A stretch of 64,000 nucleotides of DNA from Collybia mongolica (taxonomy: Eukaryota; Basidiomycota; Agaricomycetes; Agaricales; Clitocybaceae). Made by a program: the position numbers and the translations under genes. The notes beneath the pieces are model-generated. The model did no database searches, was not told the DNA's origin, and saw nothing but the letters and a program-made list of their open reading frames with translations. Shown in pieces: positions 23,550 to 35,748 of the stretch (position 1 is its first letter; each line of letters begins with the position of its first letter). The stretch spans positions 310,001 through 374,000 of the forward strand of contig JAAXNY010000017.1 in NCBI GenBank assembly GCA_013420905.1, read 5' to 3'.

Positions 23550-24390
23550 GTGTAATTATTGAGGAATTATAAGATCTGGGAGGTATATTACAGATTTCTG
23601 GTGTTTTCCGAATTGTAGTTCCGTCGTTGATAGTTTTGGCGGTCTGCGGATAGTGCGATCGGATATGATACGCGATCGCTGCGGATCACGTGAGAAGTAG
23701 GGTGTCGGGAGTCGGGCCTTGGATATGGCTCTGCGACCATGATGGATAAAGCAAGACACGGTTAACGAGACGGCGAATTCGAAATGAGGTTTGCCTTTCG
23801 GAGCTCCCGGAATCTATTAGTACCCAAAGACTATCGTCTTTGTTATTCACCATTGTGCGCGGTGACAGGGCTATTTGGCCTGTACTAATGATTTGCTGAC
23901 AATCCCGAATCGCCAACAATTGGCACTAGCGTATTTCTAGTCCACATATCGTCTCAATGCTTCAATTTTGCCTGTCAACGTGTGTGGAGAGGAAACGGAA
24001 ATGGCTAGTCCATAGAGTGAAAGACGTGATAGTGGCTGGTGGGAAGCTGTGTCAATGGGGGACAATCTAATAGACTTCCCTGTGTTGTCCTCCTCCTATT
24101 GTGTGTATACCACGCATGGAAATAATTCGATATGTATATTGCTTCCATGAGGTTTAGTGTAAATGTATGTATGTCGATGGCTCCGAACAGTGGCATGCAC
24201 ATCAGCTTACATAAGGCGCAAGGGCCATGAGGGCCCCAACTTTTTTCGGACGACTTGTTTTCCTTAACCTCTGGCGATATCAACAAGCCAGGATTATTCC
24301 TGCGATATTAGACGGTCTTGGACCTGGATTCTTAAGTTTCCATTTTCTCTTTTAAAACTTGATTAGTTCTACCATTCCCCGATAATCACG
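23550..24390. other. Divergent promoter region
   Basis: About 840 bp between the divergently transcribed Aip1 and Rrm4-like genes. The short open frames here carry no recognisable domains. A polypyrimidine stretch ('ccattttctctttt') about 50 bp upstream of the 24391 start fits a fungal promoter. Nothing else stands out. Confidence 0.4.
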
Positions 24391-27204
24391 ATGGATTCAG
24401 CGTACAATCACTCACCCCAGGACAACGAACAGAACGGCCCCCATCCTCACCCGTATCTTCATGAACCGCTCCTATACATCTCCAATATCCCACCATACGT
24501 TTCTGATGAAAACCTTGCACTCGCATTCGTGACTTGCGGCCCTTTCAGACCTAAGATCTCGCGTGACGGCAGCAACAGTCTCTTGTCGGGTACGATCGAG
24601 TTCAAGTTCGCGGAGAAGGGTGAGTTGCATGGTGAACCGCGTTGCAAAGCAATGACTCGAAATTATGCAGCTGAGAAGGCGCTCGCTACTCTTCAATCGC
24701 GACCCTTACCTGGGCTGCAGCCTCCTGTGCCCTTGGTATTGTCGCCCTACCCTCCGACGAACCCCCCGACACCCCTGCCACCACCATCTGCCCAGCCGCG
24801 GCTCGTGAAACACCTACCACCTGAGTACTCAGACTCCCAGCTTTACGAGCTTTTCCGACCCTACGGAGCACTTGCCTCTGCACGAACACATACTCATTTC
24901 GGACCCGACACGGGCATGGTGGAATTCTGGAACGAAGGTGATGCGCGTGCCGCAGAGGAGGAGATGCACTGTGCCGATGTCGAAGGCTCGAACATTGCAG
25001 TTCAGGTGTATCAGCCCCGACGGACCAGTGGGACTGTATCAGAGTTCAGTGTGAACGCACCAACTTTTATACCTTCGGCCACGATGTTCCCTTCATACCC
25101 CACTCAATATTCACCACCCCGGGGGAGTCCATATCCTGTGCGGTCACCCGTGCAACCAGTTGCGGCATTTGTTCATGGTCCTGGTCAACAGGTTCAACTG
25201 GCGCCAATGACAGGTCCTGGTTCAAATAGCCATAGTGGCCTAATTGATCCCTGCAACCTCTTCTGCAAAGTGAGAATGTTGCTGTTCTAGTTATCTCAGC
25301 CTGACATCCGATAGAATCTTGATCCTGAAATTGACTCGAATGGGCTGTTTACCCACTTCCGCCAGGTGGGCATCTCATTTCTTCATATTCTCTCTATACT
25401 CATAATTCCTATATAGTTTGGCCAGATAGTCAGGTATGGTGTCCTTTGTGTAATGTGAGCAGATATGCATGTCTTGTTTTTCAGTGCTCGTGTTATGCGT
25501 AACGAGGGCGGAGAGAGTCGCGGCTTCGGTTTCGTATCGTATCAGACCCCCGATCAAGGTTGATATATCTTTCCTCAGTTCTCATTCGCGCATCTAATCT
25601 TTGGCAGCTACTTCCGCCATGCACGCCATGAATGGAGTCCAGTTGGGTAGTAAGCAAATTGTTGTTCGCCTCCACGAGCCCAAACAACTTCGACAAGAGA
25701 AACTCGCGCAACGCTTCGGTCATAACGGACACCCAAGGAGCTCTAGTGGCGCCACCAGCCCAACTGCCAGCGAAGGCGGTGAGAGCTACGCAGGTTGGCC
25801 AAGCCCACGCCATCACTCAATTGCACTAGGATCGCCCATGGGTAGCCATTATGACAGGCAAGATCGAGGAAGAAGAGGCTCAGGCAGTTACTATAATGTG
25901 CGTTGATCTCGCATCGTCCGTCTTTTCCCCTTGCTGAGAAATCCCAGGCGGCCCTTGCTGGTAACCTTAATGTACCCATGCGCTACGATGATTTGGCCGC
26001 TCTATCTCCTGTTGTACGGAAAGAAGTCCTGACAGGCGAGCTAAGCCGTCGTGTCAAGTCCATGAACATTGTTCCAGATCGCGATATTGATTCAATAATT
26101 CAGTCTCTTGTCAGCGCTTCCCTCAGTGAAGTCATCCAGTGCATCGAGGATCCCAACAAACTGAAAGACCAGGTTCAAGGATTTAAGGGCTCTTTGAAAG
26201 TTTCCAACGTCCCATCAGCGTCGAAATCCCCTTCACCGGCTGCATCACAGGATTCTCGTTTGCTGGATCCTAACGCCCTCAACGCCACTGCAAGTGCACC
26301 GGAGCACCCATCCACACCCATCTCTGTTAGTCCTTCAGGGTCTCCACCCCCACGGACATCATCACCTTCCGGCTCCGTTCCTCCGGCATCAGAGCGAGAT
26401 CGGATGCTGGCGGCGGTCGGAAAGTTCGAGAACTCCCGCCAGACGGAGCTCACCGACCTGCTGATGAGCCTTCCCAAACGCGAACGCGCGATGTGCCTAT
26501 TCAATGTCGAAGTCCTCCGCGCCAAAATTGCAGACGCGAAGATGGTCTTGGAGAGTGATGATGGTGATAATGAGCAGAAGCTTTCAGACACACAATCCAC
26601 CAAGTCGGCTCCTCAGACCGCGCCTGTCACACCCCAGACCAAGAGAACCGCTGTTTCCAAGATTGAAGAATCGCCTAAGACGCCGGATCTGTCCTCACGA
26701 GGCCCTTCTGCGGCCTCGTCGCCCCTGCCTGGGACCCCCGGAGGAGCCACGCATACCATCGCGACATTGGCAAAACTCCCTGCTTCAGAGATCATCAGGA
26801 TCGCTTCCTCTTCATCTGCCACCGGGATGCCCTTGCCCAAGGCAGATACCCTGGTTGTGCAGGCGACGGATGAATTCATGGACGGACTGCGCGATAAACC
26901 CCTCCAAATGCAGAAGCAACAGCTTGGAGATAAATTGTGCGCGTTTCCCTTGTTTTCAATCTATATTTCTTGTTCTGACAGATGACTTCACCCTGTAGAT
27001 TCAAAGTTATCAAGTCCTTCGGTGTTAAAGGAGCAGTAAGCTATTTCATCGCACGAATCTGGTTTTTGTGTCTGACATATTTCGGATCAGCCGAAAGTTA
27101 CCATTGCTCTCCTGGACCAAGAGGATCTGCGGTCCTTGGCGCATCTCATGAACAGTTACCCTTCTGTACTGAAGGAAAAGGCTCTCGCTGTTAACAGCAA
27201 ATAG
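24391..27204 (+). CDS. Rrm4-like RNA-binding protein (three RRMs, MLLE domains)
   Basis: RNA-binding protein with the architecture of Ustilago maydis Rrm4, which carries mRNAs on moving endosomes along microtubules. RRM1 starts at 'LLYISNIPPYVSDENLALAF' and is interrupted by an intron at about 24622-24671. RRM2 is at 'PRLVKHLPPEYSDSQLYELF'; RRM3 at 'NLFCKNLDPEIDSNGLFTHF' with RNP1 'SRGFGFVSY' across three introns. After a Ser/Pro-rich linker come a segment around 'DDLAALSPVVRKEVL', another around 'SRQTELTDLLMSLPKRERAM', and a C-terminal MLLE/PABC domain 'KVTIALLDQEDLRSLAHLMN' ending at 27204. The first two linker segments are MLLE-like by inspection. MLLE domains bind PAM2 peptides of endosomal adaptors. 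A pure PABP is unlikely: only three RRMs, with RRM1-2 divergent. Expected to matter for polar hyphal growth. Confidence 0.8.
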
Positions 27205-27709
27205 ACGATCACTGCTTAATCGTCGAATCCTCTCTTCTCACTCTACGTATATCCCACTCACTCTTTGATATTATCCTATTGTTCCTGGTTTTCCTCATTT
27301 TTGTACGTCCCGGGAATTTTCTCTACTTACTTTGGAAACACTTCATCACATACTCCGCCATTACCATCCACTGATCCTGACTGCTTTACGACTCAGGAAA
27401 CTTGTTTGCTTCCAAATGCCTGTTGTTACGTGTTATGACCTCTCACGACCTTTCCGCTTTATTGCACGCATTTCGCTATATGGTTTGCGTGATTCATATC
27501 TTATGTCTGAGTCTCGGTGGAGGCATCACAGCCCTTCCTAAGGATAAACACGCGTTACAATTCAACCTGAACGGTACGTATGCTGCGCTCTTTGGTACGA
27601 ATGATTTGTGCGTGAGTACGCATATTTTATCAGATATGAGTCGTCTATGTATAGGTTCAGCCATCTCCTTCCTAGTGTCAGGTTGTAAGTAGAGTGTGGT
27701 CGTTCTTCG
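27205..27709. other. Intergenic 3' region
   Basis: About 500 bp between convergent genes. Thymine-rich just after the Rrm4-like stop, as expected of a 3' untranslated region. Open frames of 60-96 codons at 27332-27692 have no recognisable features and are probably chance. Confidence 0.4.
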
Positions 27710-28454
27710 TTATGTCTTTATTTCAATCACAGAGGACGTGGTATATGTGTCTATGGGTATCGTGGGGTGCGTGGCGGTTAATCCGGGGTTGGTAAGCTTG
27801 GAAACGGCGTCTATTATGTCGTGGGAGTCTATAACGATCGCTGTCGGCATGGAGGTGAGCCCTGGCAAGACGAGTTCATCATTCATTACTCACTGACGAA
27901 ACGTTTCACCACTGGAAGTGGCGAGTATTGGTTTGTCATATAAACTGATGAGCCTAGGGGTGGCGACTGTCCAAGACTATCAGACGGGCCGTGTCACCAT
28001 GATTAGTTGGGAAGACATACCGACGAATACTCCGACGACGGCTCTTGGTGATGTCTCTGACAATATCCCTAATTACACATTTAGACGGGGCGATAAAGGA
28101 ACGGGGCTACCACTCACTCCTTCGTCGGAGATCTCACGAACACGGGCAGGAGACCGTTCAGCGATCCTCTGAAATTGTTGTTAATTACTGTTTTCGACAA
28201 CGGGAGATAAAACATTACATTCTGCTATTCGTCTCATGAGAAGTCTGAATAGCCTCCGTGGAGGCTAACTCGGGAAGTGGGGGTCCGGATGAAAGGCTGG
28301 CGCGCCACACATCGCCGCCGGATATGAAGTCTCCCGAGTGTGCTAAGCTGACGCCGTTCATATTCATGCCAGACGGACGTTCAGTCAATGGAGCTCCACT
28401 GACAAGCGACGTGAAGAGTACAATAGCCACAGCGCAGGTCTGACAAGGATACAT
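27710..28454 (-). CDS. Small secreted protein, unrecognised
   Basis: The start at 28454 gives a clear signal peptide: 'MYPCQTCAVAIVLFTSLVSG', with likely cleavage shortly after the alanine/proline that follows. The mature part begins with Ser/Gly/Pro-rich sequence. Consensus introns follow: gtaatg...aatttcag (about 28219-28172), gtgagt...taattag (about 28113-28065) and gtatgt...ctgatag (about 28015-27973). A final frame encodes '..SMPTAIVIDSHDIIDAV' and ends at 27710. The last splice is uncertain: the only evident intron is about 32 bp, unusually short. No family is recognised. An upstream in-frame ATG exists but would bury the signal peptide, so it was not used. Confidence 0.5.
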
Positions 28455-29216
28455 CGCTTTGAAGGAAGTGGGCGAATGATAGTGAGCACAGGGAACACCA
28501 AGGGGTTTTGTACCCGCCGTATCGCTACTTCCGCTTCGCCTAGAGGAGCCATGATGTTCCAAACAACTCGGGAGTTTCCCTGCCGCGGTCTTTGCCTGCG
28601 GTTTGGGGGGATGGAAGAGGTTCGCCTTCTGGATCAGAAGCCTGGCAAAGGCCCGGGGGTCCATGATTCCAGGTCATAGCATAAGTAGATAGTTGAGCTT
28701 CTATTAATGATAAACGTGCAGTCCGCGGGGCCTAAGGAACCTAGAGGGTGTCGTATATTCGGGATTCGAGGTTTGCCAGGACAATTAGGTGCATAGCATA
28801 GGAATCGTTGTGCTGACCGGTGACCAGAGGCGCAACAACTCATAGTTGGCGTTAAAATTGGAAATATCATGTTTTCGCATTTGGTATTCGTGAATGGGCT
28901 CACAAAATTCGAATTTTCCAAATCAACACCTGGAGTTAATGAGCCAAGATAACTTCGATAGAAGTATAAGGGACCAGGGGGAGGCGATAGCTTGATTGAC
29001 CGGTAGTATCAAGTATGCTTTCGTCCAGACTCCATGGAATTCTCTTTTCATTACGTGTTCAGACCAAAAATAGATATGCGAAGATGAGTACAATGAACGT
29101 GAGTATCAGTACCTGGATAACTTTGTATGAAAATTGATCAACCATCTGACTACACACATCAGTAAAGCAAGGATGTGATTGTGAAAAATAATACTACAGA
29201 TAGAGCCCCAAAAACA
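28455..29216. other. Intergenic region
   Basis: About 760 bp between the small secreted protein's start and the Mad3 3' end. Short open frames on both strands have no recognisable features; AT-rich from 28900 on. Confidence 0.4.
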
Positions 29217-30683
29217 TCAATCATTCCCGTCGATACCTGCCTCCGGATAATTTTTCAGAGGATCTTTCCTTAGAGCTTCCGCTTCCGAGGCAAGAACCGG
29301 TGCTGTCATTCCGTCCTTCTTGACTTTCATGACCGATTCTGGAGCGGGAGTCGCAGCACCAGCGATTGGGGCCAGTGTCTAGAAATTGCTAATCAACGCA
29401 ATGAACATGGTGAAATGGTATCGGCTGACCTCGTCTCGGAAAGGCGTAAACCGAGGGGTCATTGGGGCACTCTCCGGTGCAGTCCCCACCTGGCCATCAA
29501 CGAATGGCGTGATCGTGCTTTTTGCAGGAGTCCTCGGCACGACATCTTGAGCCTTCTTGGACGCAGGAGCAGGTGGGGGTGGCATGCCTGACGGACTTGG
29601 GTCTCGATAAGGGATAATTTTAGAACTCGAAGGCCCAGCAGACACTCCAGAAGCAGAACCGGAAGCAAGCCTTTTTGTTCGCCCAGCTTGTTTTAATGTT
29701 GTCCCTACAAGCTTCTTCACCTCTGGTACATTTTCTTTGATCCTCGTTTTACGTGTACCGAGGTCGGTCCAAGAGTTTGCAGCAGCTTCCGCTGCCTGCG
29801 ACTCAGTACCTGTGGGATCCACGAAAATTTGAAGAGGACGATTAGATGTCGAAGTTGGGCGTGTGTGGGTTGCATTGGTGGCTAGGGGAGCATCACTGCG
29901 AGGTGCAATGGTCCGTGAAGAGGATCCAGACCTGGACGTCATTGAAGCGGCCGCAAGAGCAGGCCTTGCCGGCACAGCTGCTTGTACAGGGAGTGTGATA
30001 GGAAGGGAATTGCTCATCATGCGTTTCTGGAAGTCGCTATACCGACTTTGTAGATGTTCGAGAGGCGAGGCTCGTCTGGCTATTCCAAGGACATAAGTCT
30101 CGTCAGCATCTTTCCGCCTATAAATATGTCAATCGATGATGACTGAGAAACTTTGGAATACTTGCCTCCCATCCCGCTCTAAGACAGCAGCAAACTCCTC
30201 GTATAGCAAACCATGGTCTGTGCCTATCTCATTTGCAATCAAGAATCGGTATATTATTGTTGGCTTCTCCACGAAGCTGGCGTATAACAACCATAGCTTG
30301 AGGTATTTCAGATCTCCTCTCCATTGCCCCTCCCTATCGTCCTTTAAGACTCTCGTAACTTCTTCCAGGAGTTCAATCAACCCAGACTCTACACTTGGCC
30401 CTTGGGGGTAGTTCTCGACCGTCCAATATACTAAGCGGCAGTAAGCCTCTAACGGGTCGCCTTCTTCGTCATCTAAAGCAAGTTCGACGTTGATGCGTAG
30501 GCGATTGCGCGTGGCTGAGAGTTTAGATTCTCTCTGTGCATGGGGTGTCGCAAGGATAGCTGAGAGTGCAGTAACTCTTCGACCTGAAGCAAGCGGCTGA
30601 ACATTCTCCTTGGCCGCCTCGAGAAGATCACAGTCAACGATTATAGGGCGCGAATCAGAGAAGACGTCGTCCTGTGTTTCCAT
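29217..30683 (-). CDS. Mad3/BubR1-type spindle checkpoint protein
   Basis: Component of the mitotic checkpoint complex, which blocks the anaphase-promoting complex. Three exons: 30683 to about 30169, then to about 29430, then to 29217. An N-terminal KEN box lies at residues 25-27 ('EAAKENVQP'), followed by the Mad3/Bub1 homology domain, recognisable by 'DPLEAYCRLVYWTVENYPQG', 'YLKLWLLYASFVEKPTIIY' and 'LLYEEFAAVLERDGR'. A second KEN box is near residue 295 ('RIKENVPE'). No kinase domain follows; the protein ends after about 430 residues with 'GIDGND', so it is Mad3 rather than Bub1. The first intron uses a GC donor (gcaagt). The start at 30683 is the first ATG and places KEN1 at the expected distance. 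Confidence 0.88.
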
Positions 30684-32348
30684 CTCAGGAATTTGGTGTG
30701 TATGTATAATGTGATTTTTGGCGCGTTAGTGCACGCGTGGCCGCTTGGAGAGAGAGCAGTTGAAGAGTTCAGATTTTCGAACTTGAAAGGACCTTTCAGG
30801 AATGACCCGAAGAATTCGAACACATGACCCGCACATGACCACCCGTTTACCTGTCAGTATATAAACACTGCCACTGCACTCACATCATGTTCGAGTAGGG
30901 GGTGGGCTCACAATGGGTGGGCTATCTCTAAGTATTACATGGTCATTATACCTGGAAGGTCTACTACATAATTGACAATATTCTAGGACAAAAGTGGTGA
31001 TGATTGTAGAGGATAGTATGAATGTGGTAGAAATAATTTATCATTATACACATGCCAAATTCAAACCTGCCAGTGGGGGGGCATTGCTTTGGGGCTGGTA
31101 ATTGAGAGAAGCTTGTAAGAATTTTGCAATGGCTAAAGGCCCAGGTGAGCATTATTATCTGTGAATTGAAAAAGAACATACTGAATATGGCGGTGGACTT
31201 GCTTCTTGATCATTCCCAGTGGTGGTATTGTTAACAGGTGTGATACCATCCTGTGTGGTGTGATTGGGGTTGGTGTTGAGGGTATGTCTGGCCTATTCGG
31301 ACAATGCTGCGATTTCCCTGGCTGTTTGACCCAGTAAAGTTCCAAGTCTATCAAGCATCCTCCACAACGTGAATATGACCCCACTTAGCCACTTTCGTAT
31401 GACACCAAAATATCCATGTTCTTCACCATGAATGCTGATGATGTAGTTGAAAAGCAAGCAGAAAGCCATAAACATGACAATAATCATTGTGAGATGTAGG
31501 CTGTATGCTGCTGTTGTGCTCGGGCTAATCGCACTCAGGTTGACTGGAAAAGGGTTTGTTCATCGAGTATGGCAGTATAAGTATCACAATGCTCACGTGG
31601 TAGAAGCCCAAGGACAACAAGGAGATAAAAACTAGTGAAAATGTATATGATGAATTCTATGAGTATCAGGGCATCAAAAGTGTCATATAGGGGGTAGGTG
31701 TGGGCTATTGCGAGTGTGGTTGAGAGCGTGTATAATACTGGGATATAATCTGGGAGGTCTGACTGGGAGTTGAGGAGGAAAAACGAAAGGGGTACAGGGA
31801 CCGCGAGGGTCTGGAATAAACGTTTAATTAGGGACAGAAATCATGTTGTGGGGTTTCGGTGAGCCTGACACGCCTGCCTAGCTCCTTTTCCGGGACAAAA
31901 GGCGAGATGGGATAGCTGCAGAAAGTATTCCCCTAAGTCATACCGGAGTAATGTCAGACGAAGGATTTATGGAGATTGAAACTTCCACGAGATAGGAGGC
32001 GATAGAGGAGGATGGAGGAGACGTTGGACACAACTCAAGTTCGGATCTTTGAAATCAATCTAATAACGTGGCACATCTTTTTTCGCTGCACACAACAAGT
32101 ACGCCATCCAAAGTTCTACAAGTACATGACCCTTTCACCATTCTGATCATGAATTATGAATAAACGTTCAACGAAAAAAATGTAGATGTGGCTTTCATTA
32201 CAAAATAAAATATATACGTGATATACATTGAAAGTACGATAGTTGTTATCATGAAGTCATACAACAACACTCCCTGGAAAAAATGGATCGGAAAGGAAGG
32301 TACAGACGAGAGAAGTGAAAAACAACCAGAAAATACCCTCTCGGGGAC
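30684..32348. other. Gene-free stretch
   Basis: About 1.66 kb upstream of Mad3 and downstream of the CSC1 gene. AT-rich, with low-complexity GT/TG-rich patches around 31205-31290. Minus-strand open frames of 64-83 codons (for example 31293-31487, with a hydrophobic start) carry no recognisable domain and no convincing splice signals. Probably untranslated and intergenic sequence, possibly with an old repeat. Confidence 0.4.
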
Positions 32349-35300
32349 TCACTCATCCCTGATCAAATCAGGCGGTGTTCCATGTATATCCACCTTGCCC
32401 TTCTCATTCATCTCTGCGTCTCTCGAACTGACATCCACGCCAGACTCCTGGCACGCGCGCGCCTCCTCTTTCGACATCCCAAGCGAGTCCACTGGCAGCC
32501 ACACTGTTCTTTGTGGGCGCGAAGTGGCGGGATGTGCGAACCCATAATCGTCCTCTGTTTTGGCCTTAGCGGTCGAGTGGGGGCCGGCGGGATCTTTCTT
32601 GATCGAGCTGTGGTCTTCGATGGACGCGGTAGCATCGACACCTTCTTCGCCTGCAGTAATGCTTGGAGCACCGTAAGTCTTGTCAGCCAAGCTCAGGGGG
32701 AGGGCATGGAGGAGGGGGCCATAAGAGTTGTTGATGATCGCATGAAAAGCGGCCTTCGTAAGATCAGGGCTCCGTTAATAATTTGCCATTTTGCCAGCGA
32801 GATAAACTCACCGTGAGCACGATCAACACGACCATAAGTGCGCCCTCAGGAACAGCGCTGGCCTTCTTATTTTCGTCCCGGGCGAGGAAGAACAGCGCGC
32901 AAAGACAGACTTGCTGGACATACATGCCCACAAAGACATGTTGAATTGCCTTGGGGAAGAACAGGCCTCCGGTATCACTGGTTGAGGGCTGGTCAAACTG
33001 CCATAGGAACAGGTACTTGTACAATTGGAAGAAGAGGAAGAAGGTTGCACATGCAAGGCCATTAATGATAGGCGAGATGATAGAGTATCCGAGAGCTAAA
33101 GGAGGAAAATCAGCCGTGACGACACAAAGAGGGTATTTGTTAATTCTCACTGATGACGACCAGGAGGGTGATACCAGGAAAGGTAGTTCCCCAGGCAACA
33201 TTCCTTAATCCATATTTGATGCCATAGACAGCACGGGGAGTGCTTCCCAAAATGAAGAGCTTGACGTAATATATCAAAAGCGGAACGATTTGGAGGAATC
33301 CACCAGCAGTTCCAGCAAGACCTTGAAGGATGACATACCTAACATCGGCGAGAGTATGAGCACCAGAAACGACTACAATAAAAGATATAACATACGTAAG
33401 GAAGAAAGTTGACGATAGAGGTAGATTTTGAGCCAAGATGTTTGGGACTGAAGTCGGATTCTTGATGAGGTCAGGGAGGGCTGCGATAATCCCAGAACTC
33501 AGTGTGACGATGAGGAAAGAATGCTGGAATGCGGGGACGTCATTTATCAGATGGGAACACTGACCTCTCGATGAAAAGTGGTACTTACGATGACTTGAAA
33601 GATGAAGAAACGTGTCATCAATGACAATTCTAAGCCTGTTCGTTTGGGTATACCCTCGAATCTTGCGAGGAGACGCAAGATGATAGGAAGGAGCATCATG
33701 AGGACGGCGAGGAGGACTGGGGGGAGAATACCCGAGATGATGCCTATGACGACGGCTGGTAGTTCGCAGATCCATGCCAGCCAAGGAGCAGTTTCGCAGA
33801 GCTTATAAACGTTGGATATGACACCAACGAAGGCCACTGGAAGGGAGTGTCAGAATACCGATGGCCCGTTAATACAGTCACATACCAGGGAATGCCCAAA
33901 GTACGATGAGGCCAGCAGTGGCTGCATAGCTTATTGCCAAACGAACCTGTAATGCATACTTAGTTGACACGCGCTGAAGCTGGAATAGTGGTCATGCCTT
34001 CTGTTCGTAAGGATTCAAACCAAGATTAGCCCAAATGACATCCTGAGGGCTGACTTCCACGTATTTCGAACCTGTCAAATTCATAATTAGAACATGAAAA
34101 AGAGTGTCTAGTCTATAGACCACATACTCATCCTGTATGGCTCATGATGCGCCAACACTTGCATAGCTAGGTGTGCCGCGATTTGACGGTTGAAGGTAAC
34201 GAACGCACTGTTCAGTGGGGGGTAGCTCTTCGCAACATCCTTGACATCACCCTGGGTTGACTCAGAGGTTCCAACGTCTTCTTCTGTGTCCTCGCTCGCG
34301 CGATTTTCCTTGACACCTTTCCCATCGTTTTCAATGATAGAGCGCCCTTTCTCCAATAGCTCCGTACACACACGGATTTCCTCCCTAGCCCACTCAATTG
34401 TATCGACTTTCTTGCCGGAGAAAGGTATGCTGCCGAGTCGGTGTTGTGGTCGTTTTTCTTTGGGTACCATCGAGTAGTCTTCACTCGCCGCGGTTTCAAC
34501 GTCGTTGTGCGAAATCCCTTTAGCCTTCTTCCTACTTTTCTCCTTTTCCTTCATCGCAGCCAGGCGAAGCTTCGCTGCGGTCCTCATGAGTGACGTTTCG
34601 GCAGATTCTAATTTGGCGCATGCTGCGAGTCGTCGATCATAGATATCAGGAAGCTCTTTAAGATTTCTGGAAGAATAAAAATTGGACTTAAACGGGGTTA
34701 GTTTGGGTAGGATTTGGATGCCCACCTGTTGATCCAGATCTTCTTAACACCGCCTGGAAGGTCATTGAAAAGCTTCAGCAAAGCTTCTTGGGAAAGATAC
34801 TTCGCAGGGATTCCGGTGACCAGCAACGTGTTAGCCTGAACGGATTTCGCATGGGTAGGGTTTATCAGATGTTGTTGGCGCGTGACGATGAAGTGCCTCA
34901 TTTCAAGCTTGATGTTATAAAATATCCACACTAAACATATTTTTAACTTTGATTCGCACAAGGCAGTTGGGGTCAGATCTCACCAGTGAAGAAATAGACA
35001 AGGATGATGTGAGCCGCATAGCGAGCAGATTTGTCGGACGAGATGTTGCCATAAGTTAATTTACTGAGCCCACTGTTGTTGCCTACACGAGTGCGCACGG
35101 CATCAACGGGGAGGAGGATGGCCCAGGAGAAGAACCAGATGGGAACCAAGATTTTTACCATCATTCGAAGGAAGCGAACAAAGAAGTATGCGTCCAATCC
35201 GTTCGCTTTGATGATGTCCGTGTAATTGGCCTTGTACACTGCGATTGGCCATAGAAATAGGGAATGAGAAAGTGGTTGTATACGTTTCCTAGAGTGGGTG

Positions 35301-35748
35301 TGGAATAAGTTAGCTCGCGATAGAAATAATCATGGCAAACGCAGATGATAGGAGGTTGTTCCCTTCAAATGGATGATGCCGATGCGCCCCTCTTTCCCAA
35401 TCTACCCTCAACGTGCGATTCCAAGGAGGCCCATCGATTAATATATGATGCATTCACCCACTTGCTCCTAACCTCAAGCCAGCCGCTCTCCATAACGAAC
35501 CCAAAACTAGTCGGGAAGAAGGGTTAGTACTCACGAGGGTGGCGGGGCATAAGTCCTGGGCTCGTATATAGCCTTAAAATAAGGTCGAATGAGGGTGAAC
35601 ACCGCTATTTCTGCGGCAAAGACGATTGCGTTGAAAACCAATGCGGTCACGAACGTCGAAGTCGTCGCCGACTGTGACTCCTGAATGTTCGACCTATTGT
35701 ATCGTTTTCAGCAAGCCAAACAGGAAGTTACTAGGTGGGGACGTACAT
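32349..35748 (-). CDS. CSC1/OSCA/TMEM63-type membrane channel (DUF221)
   Basis: Multi-pass protein of the calcium-permeable, osmosensitive CSC1 family. Exons read in order: 'SNIQESQSATTSTFVTALVF' (first membrane segment), 'LDAYFFVRFLRMMVKILVPI', the cytosolic RRM-like part with 'NTLLVTGIPAKYLSQEALLK' and 'LPDIYDRRLAACAKLE', then the conserved channel core 'ELPAVVIGIISGILPPVLLA', 'MLLPIILRLLARFEGIPKRT', 'FQVIV..' and 'YKYLFLWQFDQP'. A polar tail ends at 32349. About ten introns. The start codon appears to be split: 'AT' at 35748-35747, a 53-bp intron (gtacgt...aatag), then 'G' at 35693 followed by 'SNIQES'. No other ATG gives the conserved N-terminus. The long charged insert at 34200-34640 (lysine/glutamate-rich) lies in the cytosolic loop. 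Confidence 0.87.
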
